Under the pieces are notes generated by a model. The model did not search any database and was not told the DNA's origin. It worked only from the letters and a program-made list of their open reading frames with translations. This document shows, piece by piece, positions 1 through 9,859 of a stretch of 64,000 nucleotides of DNA. The position numbers were made by a program, and so were the translations under genes. Positions within the stretch are counted from its first letter, which is position 1. Each line of letters starts with the position of its first letter. Location: contig JAIXPD010000026.1 of NCBI GenBank assembly GCA_027486405.1, forward strand, positions 33,884 through 97,883, given 5' to 3'. This stretch comes from Azospirillum sp. GTDB taxonomy: Bacteria > Pseudomonadota > Alphaproteobacteria > Azospirillales > Azospirillaceae.

Positions 1-2867
1 TCGCGGTTGTAGGCCTGCAACAGGAAGGCGCGGGTGTTGCGCGCCGCCGCCAGCCCGGCGCGGTCAGCGAAAACACGGCGGTTGCGGCAATGCGCCGTGT
101 TCCACACCACATCGCCCGGCCGCTGCGGTTCGGAATAGCGGGCGTTGTGGGTCGGCAGATAGCCGACGCTGTTGACCGCCACACAGAATTGGAAGCGCGG
201 GTTCGACGCCAGGATTCGTTCCTGCAAGGTTGGGAACAGCCGGTCGGTCAGGTCGGTGAAGGGGGCCATGAACTGTTCCGGCTCCGTGCCGGGGATGCTG
301 GTCAGCTTGGTGGTGAACAGCGCCTCTTCGGTGATCTGGCCGTTGCGCAGCGCGTCGTCCAGCATCTTGGCCAACGACGCCGCCCCCTCCTGGATGGTGG
401 TGATGAAGGGGCGATCGGTTTCGATCATGCGGTGATAGGCGTCCTCCAACCGGATCGATTCCGCATCGGACAGCTTGGCGAAGGCCAGATGCAGGCCCAG
501 GTCGCTGGTGCCGGCGATGATGGCGGGCAAGTCGCCCGCGTCGCGCAGGATCACACGGACCACGCTCTGTTCGGACAGGGTCGGCAACCCTTTGGTATCG
601 ACCAGCAACCCGTCGATGGACAGGTCGAGCATGGTCGCCGAAAAACGGTTGCTGCCCTGGACCAGCGTGATCGGCTCCTCACACGGGATGCGGTCGGAGG
701 TGCGGCGGTCGCCCGCCACCGATTGGCGCAGCGCGATGACCAAGCGGCGCTTCAGGTCGGACACGGCCGATTGCGTGTCGCTCATGCGGCGGCTGACGTC
801 GCGGGCGATGTCGGTGATTTCGTCGGTCTGGTCGCGGATGCTCACGACGTTGACGGTCACTTGCGAGGCCCCTTCGGCGGAGTTGGTGGCGCTGCGCCCG
901 ATTTCGGCGTTGGCCGCCGCCTGCTCCTCCACCGCCGCCGCCGTGGCGGACGCCGCCTCGTCAATTTCCTGGATGACCGAAATCACGGTCTGGATGGCCG
1001 AGACGCTGCCCGTCACCGCCGCTTTCAACTGGTCGATCTGGCGGGCGATGTCGCCGGTCGCCCGCGCCGTCTGCCCGGCCAGATTCTTCACCTCGCCCGC
1101 CACGACGGCAAAGCCCTTGCCCGCCTCACCCGCGCGCGCCGCTTCGATGGTGGCGTTGAGCGCCAGCAGGTTGGTTTGTCCGGCGATGTCGTTGATGAGG
1201 CTGGCGACCTTGCCGATCTCCTCCGTCGCCACCTCCATCCGGGTGATGGCCGACGCCGAATCCCGCGCGCTGTCCACCGCGCGCCGCGCCACCTCGCTGG
1301 AGCGCGCCGCCTGCCGGGCGATCTCATGCCCGGCGGAGTTCAATTCCTCCGTCGCCGCCGCCACCGAGGAGGCGTTGGCGCTGGCCTGTTCGGACGCCGC
1401 CGACACCACGACGGTGTTTTCGCGCACCACCGTCAGCGATTCCATCAGATGGGTGATGCCGTCGCCCGCCCGCCGTCCGGCCTGATCCACGCCGATCCAG
1501 GTGGCGTCCAGATCACTTTCGATGGCCTTGCAGGTTTCCAACAGGGTCTGACGGGTCAAGTCCTTCTGCCGGATCTCGACCTCCAGCTTTTCATGCATGC
1601 CATAACCGATCTTGGCCTTCATCGCGTTCAGTTCCGCCGCCACCCGCTTGAACTCGGCGATGCGGATCGGTTCGGCCGGGCTGAGATAGTCCCCCAGCGC
1701 CACGCGGCCATAGGTCTTTTCCAGGGCCACCAACGGCCCGCGCACCGTGCGCAGGATTCGCCACGCAAACAGGGTGGCCAGCGCGCAACTGACCGCGATG
1801 GCGGCCATCAGTTGAATGAAGCGGGCCTTGTAATCCGCCGCCGCCTTCTCATACTCCTCCCGCGCCACGCGGACCTGCAACTCCAGCAGCTTGTCGTTGA
1901 CGTCGTGCAGTTCCGCAAACATCGGCTTCAGCACCTTGCGGACGTGCAGTTCCAACGCCAGGGAGTTGCTCTCCTTGATGTGGGTCAGGGCCGGAACCGT
2001 GGCTTCCTTGTGGAATTTGGCGCTCAACTCCTGATACGTCGCCGCCAGAATGACTTCCTCCGGTGTCAGGTAGGTCGCCAGATAGTCCTTCAGCAGCTTG
2101 GCCATGTATTCGATGTTTTCATCGATTTGCTTGACCTGCTCCTTGACCTCCTTGTCAGGCATGCCGTCGCGCAGGCCGATGACCAGATCGGTGACGATCT
2201 GCTGGTTTTCGCGGGCGTGGTTGAGGATTTCGCCAATCTGATAGGCCGGAACCGTCCGGTCCTCGTACACCGTGCGCAGCGACTCGTTGGAATCGGACAT
2301 GCCGTCCAACCCCAGCCAGCCCGCCAGCAGCATCGCCAGGATCAGCACGCTGAACACCGCCGCCAGTTGCCCGGCCACGCTGTGGCGCACCGTTCCAACC
2401 AAACGCGCGACGCGGCTGCGCGGAACCAATTCACCCTGGGCCAGAGAGCCGGGGGCCGATCCGTTGCGCATGGCGGCGTACAGCGTTTCCGCCGCCGCCA
2501 CCTCCTCCCGCGTCGGTTTGGAACGGATGGAGATGTATTCGGTGACCTGCCCATCGGTCAGCACCGGCGTCACATTCGCCCGCACCCAATAGAAATCGCC
2601 GGACTTGGCGCGGTTCTTGACCAGCCCCTCCCATGGGTTGCCCGCCTTGATGGTGGCCCACAGGTCGGCGAACGCCTCCTTCGGCATGTCGGGGTGGCGG
2701 ACCAGATTGTGCGGCGACCCGATCAACTCATGCTCGGCAAAGCCGCTGATCTCGACAAACGCCTTGTTCACAAAGGTGATGCGCCCGCCGGTGTCCGTGC
2801 GTGACACCAGGGGAACACCGTCCGCCAGATGCAGTTCAGTCGTGGTGATCGGCATGTTCACGCGCAT
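1..2867 (-). CDS. PAS-HAMP-MCP chemoreceptor with C-terminal PilZ domain (partial, C-terminus beyond window)
   Basis: Membrane chemoreceptor that signals to CheA/CheW. The N-terminal PAS domain (residues about 15-125) has the Aer-type pattern [10 protein letters not shown]...W.G.VKNR...G.FYWV, so redox or energy taxis is likely. TM helices lie near 167-187 and 346-368, followed by a HAMP-like stretch. The methyl-accepting signalling hairpin is clear at about 558-597 ([16 protein letters not shown]). After it, near 716-790, come RRTSDR and LDLSIDG, which match the PilZ RxxxR and D-x-S-x-x-G c-di-GMP motifs. At least 150 more residues follow before the window edge. An alternative start lies at 2855. 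The position upstream of a separate Lrp regulator suggests it is transcribed alone. The receptor call is secure; ligand and c-di-GMP binding are inferred. Confidence 0.93.
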   Translation of the reverse strand, partial: MRVNMPITTTELHLADGVPLVSRTDTGGRITFVNKAFVEISGFAEHELIGSPHNLVRHPDMPKEAFADLWATIKAGNPWEGLVKNRAKSGDFYWVRANVTPVLTDGQVTEYISIRSKPTREEVAAAETLYAAMRNGSAPGSLAQGELVPRSRVARLVGTVRHSVAGQLAAVFSVLILAMLLAGWLGLDGMSDSNESLRTVYEDRTVPAYQIGEILNHARENQQIVTDLVIGLRDGMPDKEVKEQVKQIDENIEYMAKLLKDYLATYLTPEEVILAATYQELSAKFHKEATVPALTHIKESNSLALELHVRKVLKPMFAELHDVNDKLLELQVRVAREEYEKAAADYKARFIQLMAAIAVSCALATLFAWRILRTVRGPLVALEKTYGRVALGDYLSPAEPIRIAEFKRVAAELNAMKAKIGYGMHEKLEVEIRQKDLTRQTLLETCKAIESDLDATWIGVDQAGRRAGDGITHLMESLTVVRENTVVVSAASEQASANASSVAAATEELNSAGHEIARQAARSSEVARRAVDSARDSASAITRMEVATEEIGKVASLINDIAGQTNLLALNATIEAARAGEAGKGFAVVAGEVKNLAGQTARATGDIARQIDQLKAAVTGSVSAIQTVISVIQEIDEAASATAAAVEEQAAANAEIGRSATNSAEGASQVTVNVVSIRDQTDEITDIARDVSRRMSDTQSAVSDLKRRLVIALRQSVAGDRRTSDRIPCEEPITLVQGSNRFSATMLDLSIDGLLVDTKGLPTLSEQSVVRVILRDAGDLPAIIAGTSDLGLHLAFAKLSDAESIRLEDAYHRMIETDRPFITTIQEGAASLAKMLDDALRNGQITEEALFTTKLTSIPGTEPEQFMAPFTDLTDRLFPTLQERILASNPRFQFCVAVNSVGYLPTHNARYSEPQRPGDVVWNTAHCRNRRVFADRAGLAAARNTRAFLLQAYNR

Positions 2868-3134
2868 GACCCTGGTCCACCTTGGTCGTTGCAATGAAAG
2901 TCAGCATCCAACAATTGGTCCAAACGCAAAGTCGTCCAGAAACAATATATCGTGGCCTACCAACCGGCGACGTACTGAAGCAATCGCCGTGCCGCAACCG
3001 TTAACCAAGAATCAAAGCCAAAATGGTTGATTCGCACGCGAAGAAACGGATGCCGCGCGGAAACGGTCGCAATTTGCGTCGGGATTCGGAAGCGCGTCTG
3101 CAATTTGGGAATTTGTCGCGAGACTAAACAGTCA

Positions 3135-3614
3135 TCACCCATTCGATCCACCGAGTGGAATCGCGGTCACGCTCTTGACTTCTTCCATCACCGCGTAGGT
3201 GTGGGTTTCCCGCACGCCGCGCGCGGTGGACAACAGCTCCCCCAGGAACAATCTGTATTCATTCATGTCCCGCACCCGCGCCTTGACGAGGTAATCGAAC
3301 CCACCGGCGACCATGTGGCATTCCATGATCTGGGGCATCCGCAGCACGGTCCCCTTGAAATCGTCGAAATTGTCCGGGGTGGTGCGGTCCAACACCACCT
3401 CCACGAACACCAGCATCCCGGCGTCCAACCGGTGGGGGTCGAGCAAGGCGACGTAGCGCTGGATGACCCCGTCATTCTGCAAGCGCTTCACCCGCTCCAG
3501 ACAGGCGGCCGGGCTGAGATTGATCCGGCGGGCGAGTTCGACGTTGCTGAGCCGCCCATCCTCCTGCAATTCGCGCAGGATCTTGATGTCGGTGGGGTCG
3601 AGTGAGCGTTCCAT
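3135..3614 (-). CDS. putR: Lrp/AsnC family transcriptional regulator, probable PutR
   Basis: A 159-residue Lrp-type regulator with an N-terminal winged helix (SLDPTDIKILRELQEDGRLSNVELARRINLS is the classical AsnC helix-turn-helix region, given here as its start SLDPTDIKIL and end ARRINLS) and a C-terminal RAM ligand-binding domain. I start it at the Met before ERSLDPTD, because the upstream 21 codons do not resemble the family; the ribosome site there is weak. It is divergent from putA with 130 bases between the starts. In Agrobacterium and Rhodobacter the equivalent gene, putR, activates putA in response to proline, so the same role is inferred here from position and family. Confidence 0.85.
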   Translation of the reverse strand: MERSLDPTDIKILRELQEDGRLSNVELARRINLSPAACLERVKRLQNDGVIQRYVALLDPHRLDAGMLVFVEVVLDRTTPDNFDDFKGTVLRMPQIMECHMVAGGFDYLVKARVRDMNEYRLFLGELLSTARGVRETHTYAVMEEVKSVTAIPLGGSNG

Positions 3615-3744
3615 CCCATATATCCAAATTTCATATGGCTTCTCTCTTAAACTATCACGAAAAATTCTGTTTATCACTCCATCAAACGGACCATAATCGG
3701 CTTATTTCTCACTATACTGAATTATCTTCACAACAACCTGAGCG
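3615..3744. promoter_or_regulatory. divergent putR-putA promoter region
   Basis: An AT-rich 130-base gap between two divergent starts in an otherwise very GC-rich window. On the plus strand TATACT at 3713-3718 is a reasonable -10 hexamer for putA, with no good -35, as expected for an activator-dependent promoter. Lrp-type operators are degenerate and I cannot place them exactly. Confidence 0.5.
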
Positions 3745-6700
3745 ATGGACCTGACCATGCTTGCATCCGCCGAGTTCCCCGCCGTGCGTCCGGACCGTGC
3801 CGCGATCGTCGCCGCCTACCGCGCCGACGAGGCGCGGGTGCTCGATGGTCTGATCCAGATCGCCGCGCTGCCGCCCGACGCCCGCCGCCGGGTGCAGGAC
3901 ACCGCTGGCGGCTACGTCGCCAAGCTGCGCGAAACCCGCCCGCGCTTCGGCGCGCTCGACGCCTTCCTGCAAGAGTTCGGCCTGTCCACCAAGGAAGGCG
4001 TGGCGCTGATGTGTCTGGCGGAAGCGCTGCTGCGCATCCCCGACGCCGAAACCGCCGATCTGCTGATCCGCGACAAGATTGGCGGGGCGGATTGGACGCG
4101 CCATCTCGGCAAGGCCGACAGCCTGTTCGTCAACGCCTCCACCTGGGCCTTGATGCTGACCGGCAAGGTGGTGCGGCTGGACGACGAGGACCAGCGCCAG
4201 CCCGCCGGCCTGCTGGATCGGTTGGTCAGCCGCGCGGGCGAACCGGTGATCCGTCAGGCGATGATGCAGGCCATGCGCATCCTCGGCCGCCAGTTCGTCA
4301 TGGGCCGCAGCATCGAAGAGGCGCTGGAGCGCGCCCGCGACAGCGAAAAGCTGGGCTACCGCTATTCCTATGACATGTTGGGCGAGGCCGCCCGCACCCA
4401 GGCCGACGCCGACCGCTATCAGGAAACCTACGGCCGCGCCATCGAGTCCATCGGCAAGGCGCGCGGCAACCGCACCGTGCTGACCAGCCCCGGCATCTCG
4501 GTGAAGCTGTCGGCCATCCACCCGCGTTACGAGATCGCCCAGCAAGCCCGCGTCATGGCGGAACTGCGCCCGCGCCTGCTGGAACTGGCGTTGAAGGCCA
4601 AGGCCGCCGGGATTCACCTGACCGTGGACGCGGAGGAGTCGGACCGGCTCGACCTGTCGCTCGACGTGATCGAGGCGGTGTTCAGCGACCCGGCCCTGAA
4701 CGGCTGGGAAGGCTTCGGGCTGGCGGTGCAGGCCTATCAGAAGCGCGCCTTGCCGGTCATCGAATGGCTGGGCAATCTGGCCGCGCGCGTGGGCCGCAAG
4801 CTGATGATCCGGCTGGTCAAAGGGGCCTATTGGGACAGCGAGATCAAGCGCGGGCAGGAACGCGGGCTGGACAATTACCCGGTCTTCACCCGCAAGGCGT
4901 CCACCGACGTGTCCTATCTGGCCTGCGCCCGCAAGCTGTTGAGCCGCCGCGACGTCTTCCACCCGATGTTCGCCACCCACAACGCCCACACCGTCGCCTC
5001 GGTGATGGAGATGGCGGGCGACCGCGTCGGCTATGAGTTCCAGCGCCTGCACGGCATGGGCGAACCGCTCTACCACCAGATCGTCGGCCCCGACATGCCG
5101 GTGCGCGTCTACGCCCCCGTCGGCAGCCACGAGGATCTGTTGGCCTATCTGGTCCGCCGCCTGCTGGAAAACGGGGCCAACTCCTCCTTCGTCAACCGCA
5201 TCCAGGACGAACAGGTGCCGATCGCCGACATCGTCGCCGATCCGGTCGCCCGCATCGCCGGTCTGGCGGTGAAGCCGCACCCGCGCATCCCGCTGCCCAA
5301 GGATCTCTACGGGGCCGAACGGCTGAACAGCCAGGGCGTCGATCTCAGCGACCCGCTGCTGGTCGGCCCGCTGCTGTCCGGCATGGCCGCGTCCTGGAGC
5401 AAGCCGTGGACCGGCGGTCCCATCGTCGGCGGCCACACCCCGGCGGGAACGGGCCGCCCCATCGTCGATCCGGCCAACAACAGCCGCGTCGTCGGCCATG
5501 TGGTGGAGGCCACCGCCGAGGATGTCGAACGCGCCCTGGCGCAGGCCAGTGCGGCGCATCACGCCTGGGCCGCCCGCCCGGTGACGGAGCGCGCCGATTG
5601 CCTGACCCGTGCCGCCGATCTGATGGAGCGGGACCACCACACCCTGCTCGCCCTGCTGACCCGCGAGGCGGGCAAGGTGTTGCCCGACGCCATCGCCGAA
5701 CTGCGCGAGGCGGTGGATTTCTGCCGATACTACGCCACCCGCGCCTGCGCCGATTTCCAACCGATGGTGATGCCCGGCCCGACCGGCGAGCGCAACGAGC
5801 TGCGCCTGACCGGGCGCGGGGTGTTCGTCTGCATCAGCCCGTGGAACTTCCCGCTGGCGATCTTCGCCGGTCAGGTCGCCGCCGCCCTGGTGGCGGGCAA
5901 CGCCGTGATCGCCAAGCCCGCCGAACAGACCCCGCTGATTGCGGCGGCGGCGGTCCGGCTGCTGCTGGAGGCCGGGGTCCCGCCCGAGGTCCTGCATCTG
6001 CTGCCGGGCGACGGGGCCACGGTTGGCGGCAAACTGGTCGGCGACCGCCGGGTCGCCGGTGTCGCCTTCACCGGGTCGACCGAAACGGCGCACATCATCA
6101 ACAAGACCTTGGCGACGCGCGGCGGGCCGATCGTGCCCTTCATCGCCGAAACCGGCGGCCAGAACGCCATGCTGGTGGACAATTCCGCCCTGCCGGAACA
6201 GGTGGTGGACGACGTGCTGACCAGCGCCTTCCGCTCCGCCGGACAACGCTGCTCGGCCCTGCGGGTGCTGTTCCTTCAGGATGGCATCGCCCCCAAGGTG
6301 ATCGAAATGCTGAAGGGTGCGGCGGCGGAGCTGCGCTTGGGCGACCCGGCCTTGCTGTCCACCGACGTCGGCCCGGTGATCGACGGCGAGGCGCTGGCGG
6401 TGCTGCGCCAGCATGTCGAGCGGATGAAGCGCGAGGCCGTCACGCTGTTCGAAGGCCAACTGCCCTATTCCTGCGCCCAGGGCAGCTTCCTGGCCCCGCA
6501 CGCCTTTGAAATCGACAGTCTGGCCCAATTGCCGCGCGAGGTGTTCGGTCCGGTCCTGCACGTCATCCGCTTCAAGGGCGACCAGCTTGACGCGACGCTC
6601 GACGCCATCGAGGCCACCGGCTACGGCCTGACGCTGGGCGTGCACACCCGCATCGACCGCACCGCCCGCAAGATCGCGGAGCGGATGCCGGTCGGCAACA

Positions 6701-6891
6701 TCTACATCAACCGCAACATGATCGGCGCGGTGGTGGGGGTGCAGCCCTTTGGCGGCGAAGGTCTGTCCGGCACCGGCCCCAAGGCGGGCGGCCCGCGCTA
6801 TCTGGCCCGCTTCGCCGCCGAACGGACGCTGACCATCAACACCACGGCGGCGGGCGGCAACACCTCGCTGGTGTCGCTGGAAGAGGATTGA
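3745..6891 (+). CDS. putA: bifunctional proline dehydrogenase / L-glutamate gamma-semialdehyde dehydrogenase
   Basis: Oxidises proline to glutamate in two steps: FAD-linked proline dehydrogenase passes electrons to quinone, then an NAD-dependent aldehyde dehydrogenase acts on P5C. The 1048-residue protein has the PRODH barrel in the first half (FQRLHGMGEPL near residue 437) and the ALDH half with Glu802 (ETGGQN) and catalytic Cys836 (GQRCSA). It lacks the N-terminal ribbon-helix-helix domain of E. coli PutA, so it is a catalytic-only PutA and does not repress itself. That fits the divergent Lrp-type regulator. A second in-frame Met lies four codons downstream of the chosen start. A hairpin with a T run follows the stop. 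Confidence 0.97.
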   Translation: MDLTMLASAEFPAVRPDRAAIVAAYRADEARVLDGLIQIAALPPDARRRVQDTAGGYVAKLRETRPRFGALDAFLQEFGLSTKEGVALMCLAEALLRIPDAETADLLIRDKIGGADWTRHLGKADSLFVNASTWALMLTGKVVRLDDEDQRQPAGLLDRLVSRAGEPVIRQAMMQAMRILGRQFVMGRSIEEALERARDSEKLGYRYSYDMLGEAARTQADADRYQETYGRAIESIGKARGNRTVLTSPGISVKLSAIHPRYEIAQQARVMAELRPRLLELALKAKAAGIHLTVDAEESDRLDLSLDVIEAVFSDPALNGWEGFGLAVQAYQKRALPVIEWLGNLAARVGRKLMIRLVKGAYWDSEIKRGQERGLDNYPVFTRKASTDVSYLACARKLLSRRDVFHPMFATHNAHTVASVMEMAGDRVGYEFQRLHGMGEPLYHQIVGPDMPVRVYAPVGSHEDLLAYLVRRLLENGANSSFVNRIQDEQVPIADIVADPVARIAGLAVKPHPRIPLPKDLYGAERLNSQGVDLSDPLLVGPLLSGMAASWSKPWTGGPIVGGHTPAGTGRPIVDPANNSRVVGHVVEATAEDVERALAQASAAHHAWAARPVTERADCLTRAADLMERDHHTLLALLTREAGKVLPDAIAELREAVDFCRYYATRACADFQPMVMPGPTGERNELRLTGRGVFVCISPWNFPLAIFAGQVAAALVAGNAVIAKPAEQTPLIAAAAVRLLLEAGVPPEVLHLLPGDGATVGGKLVGDRRVAGVAFTGSTETAHIINKTLATRGGPIVPFIAETGGQNAMLVDNSALPEQVVDDVLTSAFRSAGQRCSALRVLFLQDGIAPKVIEMLKGAAAELRLGDPALLSTDVGPVIDGEALAVLRQHVERMKREAVTLFEGQLPYSCAQGSFLAPHAFEIDSLAQLPREVFGPVLHVIRFKGDQLDATLDAIEATGYGLTLGVHTRIDRTARKIAERMPVGNIYINRNMIGAVVGVQPFGGEGLSGTGPKAGGPRYLARFAAERTLTINTTAAGGNTSLVSLEED

Positions 6892-6916
6892 TCGAGCCTC
6901 TGCGCAACACAGGAAA

Positions 6917-6959
6917 GGGGCAGAGCAGCCGATGGACGCTCCGCCCCTTCGGCGTTTTT
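6917..6959 (+). terminator. intrinsic terminator of putA
   Basis: GGGGCAGAGC and GCTCCGCCCC form a 10-bp stem with one mismatch around an 11-base loop, 25 bases after the putA stop. A five-T run follows a short distance after the stem. Confidence 0.65.
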
Positions 6960-7098
6960 GCAACGGTTCCCGCAAAACGGCGCGGGGGTGGTCGGCTTTG
7001 GCCCAAGGAAAGCACCCCCCTGTGATTTCCATCATTGAACCGCGTTCGTTGCCCGGTCCATAAAAGGTCTGGATTCGCCTTCAGCCGATTTGGAACGC

Positions 7099-9189
7099 AT
7101 GTTGAGCACCGCCGCCCGTTCATCACGGTCATCCTTCCGCCACCGCCTGCGGAAAATGGCAGCCTGTGCGGCGTTGCTGGTCGGGCTTCCGTCCCTGGCC
7201 GGTGCCCAACCCGTTTCGACTCCGGTGGTGGGGGCACCCCAGACGGTGGCCCCGGTCGTGGCCCCGGTCGCAGCCACGACCGTTGCCCCCGCCGTGCACA
7301 GCCGCCCACCCGCGCCCCGGCACCGCCCGCCGCCCAAGACCTTCGTTTTTGATGAAAACAACCCGACCTGCTGGGACGGCGACCCGGCGGGACCGGCGGT
7401 TCTGGCGGCGCTGGCCAACGGCGACGCCGGGTTCCAGGCGCTGGCGCGCGAACAGCCCGAAGAAGCGTTCCGCTGCGCCAGCCTGTTCCCCAGCGACGCC
7501 GCCACCGCCATCCTGCATGAGGCGGCGCTCGCCACCCCTTACGACGCCATCAGCGCCATCGAACAAGTGTCGCTGCGCCCCGGCGGGGCGGCCATCATCG
7601 GGCGGGCGTTGACGCCCAGCCTGCTGGTGCGCTCGCTCGACAACGGGATGATCTTTTTCGAAACCCGGCACGAGTTGCACAAGCTGATGCCGCCGGACAA
7701 TCTGATGGCGTTGGAGGTGCAGGCGCGCCGGGCGCTGACCGCCGCCTTCGCCAAGGATCCGGCGGGCCTGTCGGCCAAGATCGGTGCCCTGCTGGACGAC
7801 ATGACCGAGGATTCGGGGCGGGAGCGTTTCCGCATCGTCAACGGCCTGCCGATCCCGGTGCTGTTCGAAATGATCGCCCGCATCGGGCCGCAGCTCTACA
7901 CCTCGTCCTTTGACGGCATCCTCGACATCCTGACCCTCAAGTTGAAGATGGATCACAAGACCTTCGTCGACTTGGCCCGCGATCCGGTGGCGACACCGCT
8001 GTGGGGGGATTTCTTCGCGGCGGTGGTCACGAGCGGGCGCGCCGACACCCTGTTCGGCACGATGGCGGGCAACGCCCGCGATCTGGCGCGCGGCAGCGTG
8101 CGGGCGCTGTTGGCCCAGGAAAGCCGCATCGACCCGCCCATCGCAGCCGGGGCGTTGGCCGACGCGATGGACACCAAATCCGAAGAGGTCCGCGCCGCGC
8201 TGGAAGACGAGGTGGCGGAGATCCACCGCACCACCACCCTGCCGCTGGTGCGCGCCACCACCGGCGTGGCCGGGGGCATCCACGCGGGTCGCGTCGGCAA
8301 CCGCCCGACCACCCCGCAATTCGCCGCCGAACGCTTTGCCGAGCGCTACCCGCCCGCCCCCGCCCCGGTGTTGAGCGAAGACCGGCTGTTCCAGAACGGC
8401 GTCAACGTCCAGCGGATGACCTTCTACAACGACACCGACGGCAAATCCTCGTTCAGCGGCTTCATCAAGTCGCACCGCGCGGCGGGCTGGGCGATCGAGG
8501 AGTATCTCGGCTTCGTCGTCGTCACCAGCCCGGAACGGGCCGGGCGGAGGATCATCATCGTCGCCGACACCCCCGACGGCGGCGAGAATGGCCGGATGGC
8601 CGTGCAGCTGTGGCTGCACCACAAAAACCTCGTGCCCAGCGTGGTCGTGCATCGCGGCCACAGCTATCACGAGGAAGACACCATGCCGGAGATTTCGACG
8701 AACACGGCCTTTGTCTTCTGGGGATCCTGCGGCGGGCAGTTGCGCCTGCGCGCCACCTTGGAACAGGCCCCGGACGCGCTGGTGCTCGCCACCCAGAACA
8801 TCGGAACCGCGCTCGTCAACCAGGCCCTGTTGCGGACCATCGAAGACCGGCTGCTGATCGACGGAACCATCAACTGGACCAAGGTGTGGACCGACGCCGA
8901 GGCCAAGATCCGTGACCGCCGCTTCGCCGCCTACTCCCGGCCCGACCAGAACTCCACCCTGCTCGCCCTGCGCGCCTGGCGGATGCAGACCGAAGGGGTG
9001 CCGAAGCTGCTGCACGCGTCGGCCAGCCCAAAGACCCCATCGGCGGCTCCAGCGACGCTGACCGGCCCGATCCCGACGCCCATCGCCCCCACCGCCTGGA
9101 CGGCCCCGCCACCACCGCGCCACCGTCCCGCCACAACCTCCACGGCCACCTTGCCCGACACCCCGCCCATCGCGCCGATCATGCGGTGA
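7099..9189 (+). CDS. large exported protein of unknown function with a possible clan-CD His/Cys dyad
   Basis: I do not recognise a named family. The 696-residue product (ATG chosen over a TTG three codons upstream) starts with a basic segment and a Sec signal (ACAALLVGLPSLAGA), so it should be periplasmic or secreted. A Pro/Ala-rich stretch follows, then a long, mainly helical region. Near the C-terminus the strand-like segments SVVVHRGHSYH (His521) and AFVFWGSCGG (Cys544) resemble the His and Cys ends of core strands in caspase-like clan-CD peptidases. The 22-residue spacing is shorter than in true caspases, so this is a structural suggestion only. The C-terminal 60 residues are Pro/Thr-rich and probably disordered. 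It lies between the putA terminator and a convergent small gene pair, so it is probably monocistronic. Confidence 0.75.
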   Translation: MLSTAARSSRSSFRHRLRKMAACAALLVGLPSLAGAQPVSTPVVGAPQTVAPVVAPVAATTVAPAVHSRPPAPRHRPPPKTFVFDENNPTCWDGDPAGPAVLAALANGDAGFQALAREQPEEAFRCASLFPSDAATAILHEAALATPYDAISAIEQVSLRPGGAAIIGRALTPSLLVRSLDNGMIFFETRHELHKLMPPDNLMALEVQARRALTAAFAKDPAGLSAKIGALLDDMTEDSGRERFRIVNGLPIPVLFEMIARIGPQLYTSSFDGILDILTLKLKMDHKTFVDLARDPVATPLWGDFFAAVVTSGRADTLFGTMAGNARDLARGSVRALLAQESRIDPPIAAGALADAMDTKSEEVRAALEDEVAEIHRTTTLPLVRATTGVAGGIHAGRVGNRPTTPQFAAERFAERYPPAPAPVLSEDRLFQNGVNVQRMTFYNDTDGKSSFSGFIKSHRAAGWAIEEYLGFVVVTSPERAGRRIIIVADTPDGGENGRMAVQLWLHHKNLVPSVVVHRGHSYHEEDTMPEISTNTAFVFWGSCGGQLRLRATLEQAPDALVLATQNIGTALVNQALLRTIEDRLLIDGTINWTKVWTDAEAKIRDRRFAAYSRPDQNSTLLALRAWRMQTEGVPKLLHASASPKTPSAAPATLTGPIPTPIAPTAWTAPPPPRHRPATTSTATLPDTPPIAPIMR

Positions 9190-9196
9190 GGACCGA

Positions 9197-9463
9197 TCAC
9201 GGCAGCGCGTCGATCCGTTCGATCTCATCCAGTTCAGCGCCACTGACCGTGACCGCCTGCACCAGGATGCCGCTGCCCGGTGGCCCCGGAACCAGCAGAA
9301 CCGCCGACACCCGGCGATAGGCCGGAAAGGACAAGCCGTCGATCAACTCTTCCTCAAGCTCGACGCTGTAGGAGCCGGGCGGTTGCACACCGTCCAGGCC
9401 CGACACGCGAAAGGGTTTGACGAAGGTGGCAACGCGTTGGCTTTTGCGCAGGAACTGCGTCAT
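9197..9463 (-). CDS. conserved small protein, function unknown
   Basis: An 88-residue acidic, soluble protein with the pattern TFVKPFRVSGLDGVQPPGSY and ELEEELIDGLSFPAYRRVS. I recognise this as a small alphaproteobacterial family of unknown function, and my recall is the only basis for that. The start overlaps the stop of the upstream gene as ATGA (9460-9463), so the two are translationally coupled. No catalytic motif is visible. Confidence 0.75.
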   Translation of the reverse strand: MTQFLRKSQRVATFVKPFRVSGLDGVQPPGSYSVELEEELIDGLSFPAYRRVSAVLLVPGPPGSGILVQAVTVSGAELDEIERIDALP

Positions 9464-9798
9464 GGCGTGACCCTCTCCGACGTCGACAGCCGGTTCAACG
9501 CCTCCGTCAGCCAAGGGGCGCGGATCGTCCGGTCCCGCTGCGCCCACGGCACATTCGTCGCGTTCGCCGCCTCGTACAGGCGCTGCGCCAACGCTTCGAC
9601 CGCCATCTGCCCATCCAATTGGCTTTCGCGCGCGACCCGCTCGCGCCCGCTGTCGAGGCCCTTGACCCGGTATTGACGCTCGCCCAGTTCCGGCGGCAAC
9701 AGGCGTTCCACCCGATGGTCGCCGCGCGGCGCGCCGCGCTTCACATCGGGCGCGGAAAAATGGACAACCTGTCCGATATGGTATTTCGGCCCGTTCAT
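9460..9798 (-). CDS. conserved small protein, function unknown
   Basis: A 112-residue soluble protein. The N-terminal part (YHIGQVVHFS...YRVKGLDSGRERVARESQL) looks like a small beta-barrel module, common as a stand-alone protein in alphaproteobacteria. The C-terminal half is helical. It is the first gene of a coupled pair with the 88-residue gene that follows. Nothing in the sequence shows a substrate or partner. Confidence 0.72.
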   Translation of the reverse strand: MNGPKYHIGQVVHFSAPDVKRGAPRGDHRVERLLPPELGERQYRVKGLDSGRERVARESQLDGQMAVEALAQRLYEAANATNVPWAQRDRTIRAPWLTEALNRLSTSERVTP

Positions 9799-9859
9799 GG
9801 CACGTCTCCCGTCCTGCCGCCTCTGCCTGCCTGTCCCCGGATGACCCGCCGCAGCGGCG

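Noticed and set aside
90..2804. Long open frame on the plus strand across the chemoreceptor
   Set aside because: It is an antisense frame, open because of high GC at third positions. The minus-strand frame has clear PAS, MCP and PilZ motifs.
3712..7035. Open frame of over 1100 codons opposite putA
   Set aside because: Composition is the His/Gln/Arg/Gly-rich type of antisense frames, and putA on the other strand is unambiguous.
7129..9243. Long minus-strand frame opposite the exported protein
   Set aside because: Same antisense composition; the plus strand has a signal peptide and domain-like pattern.
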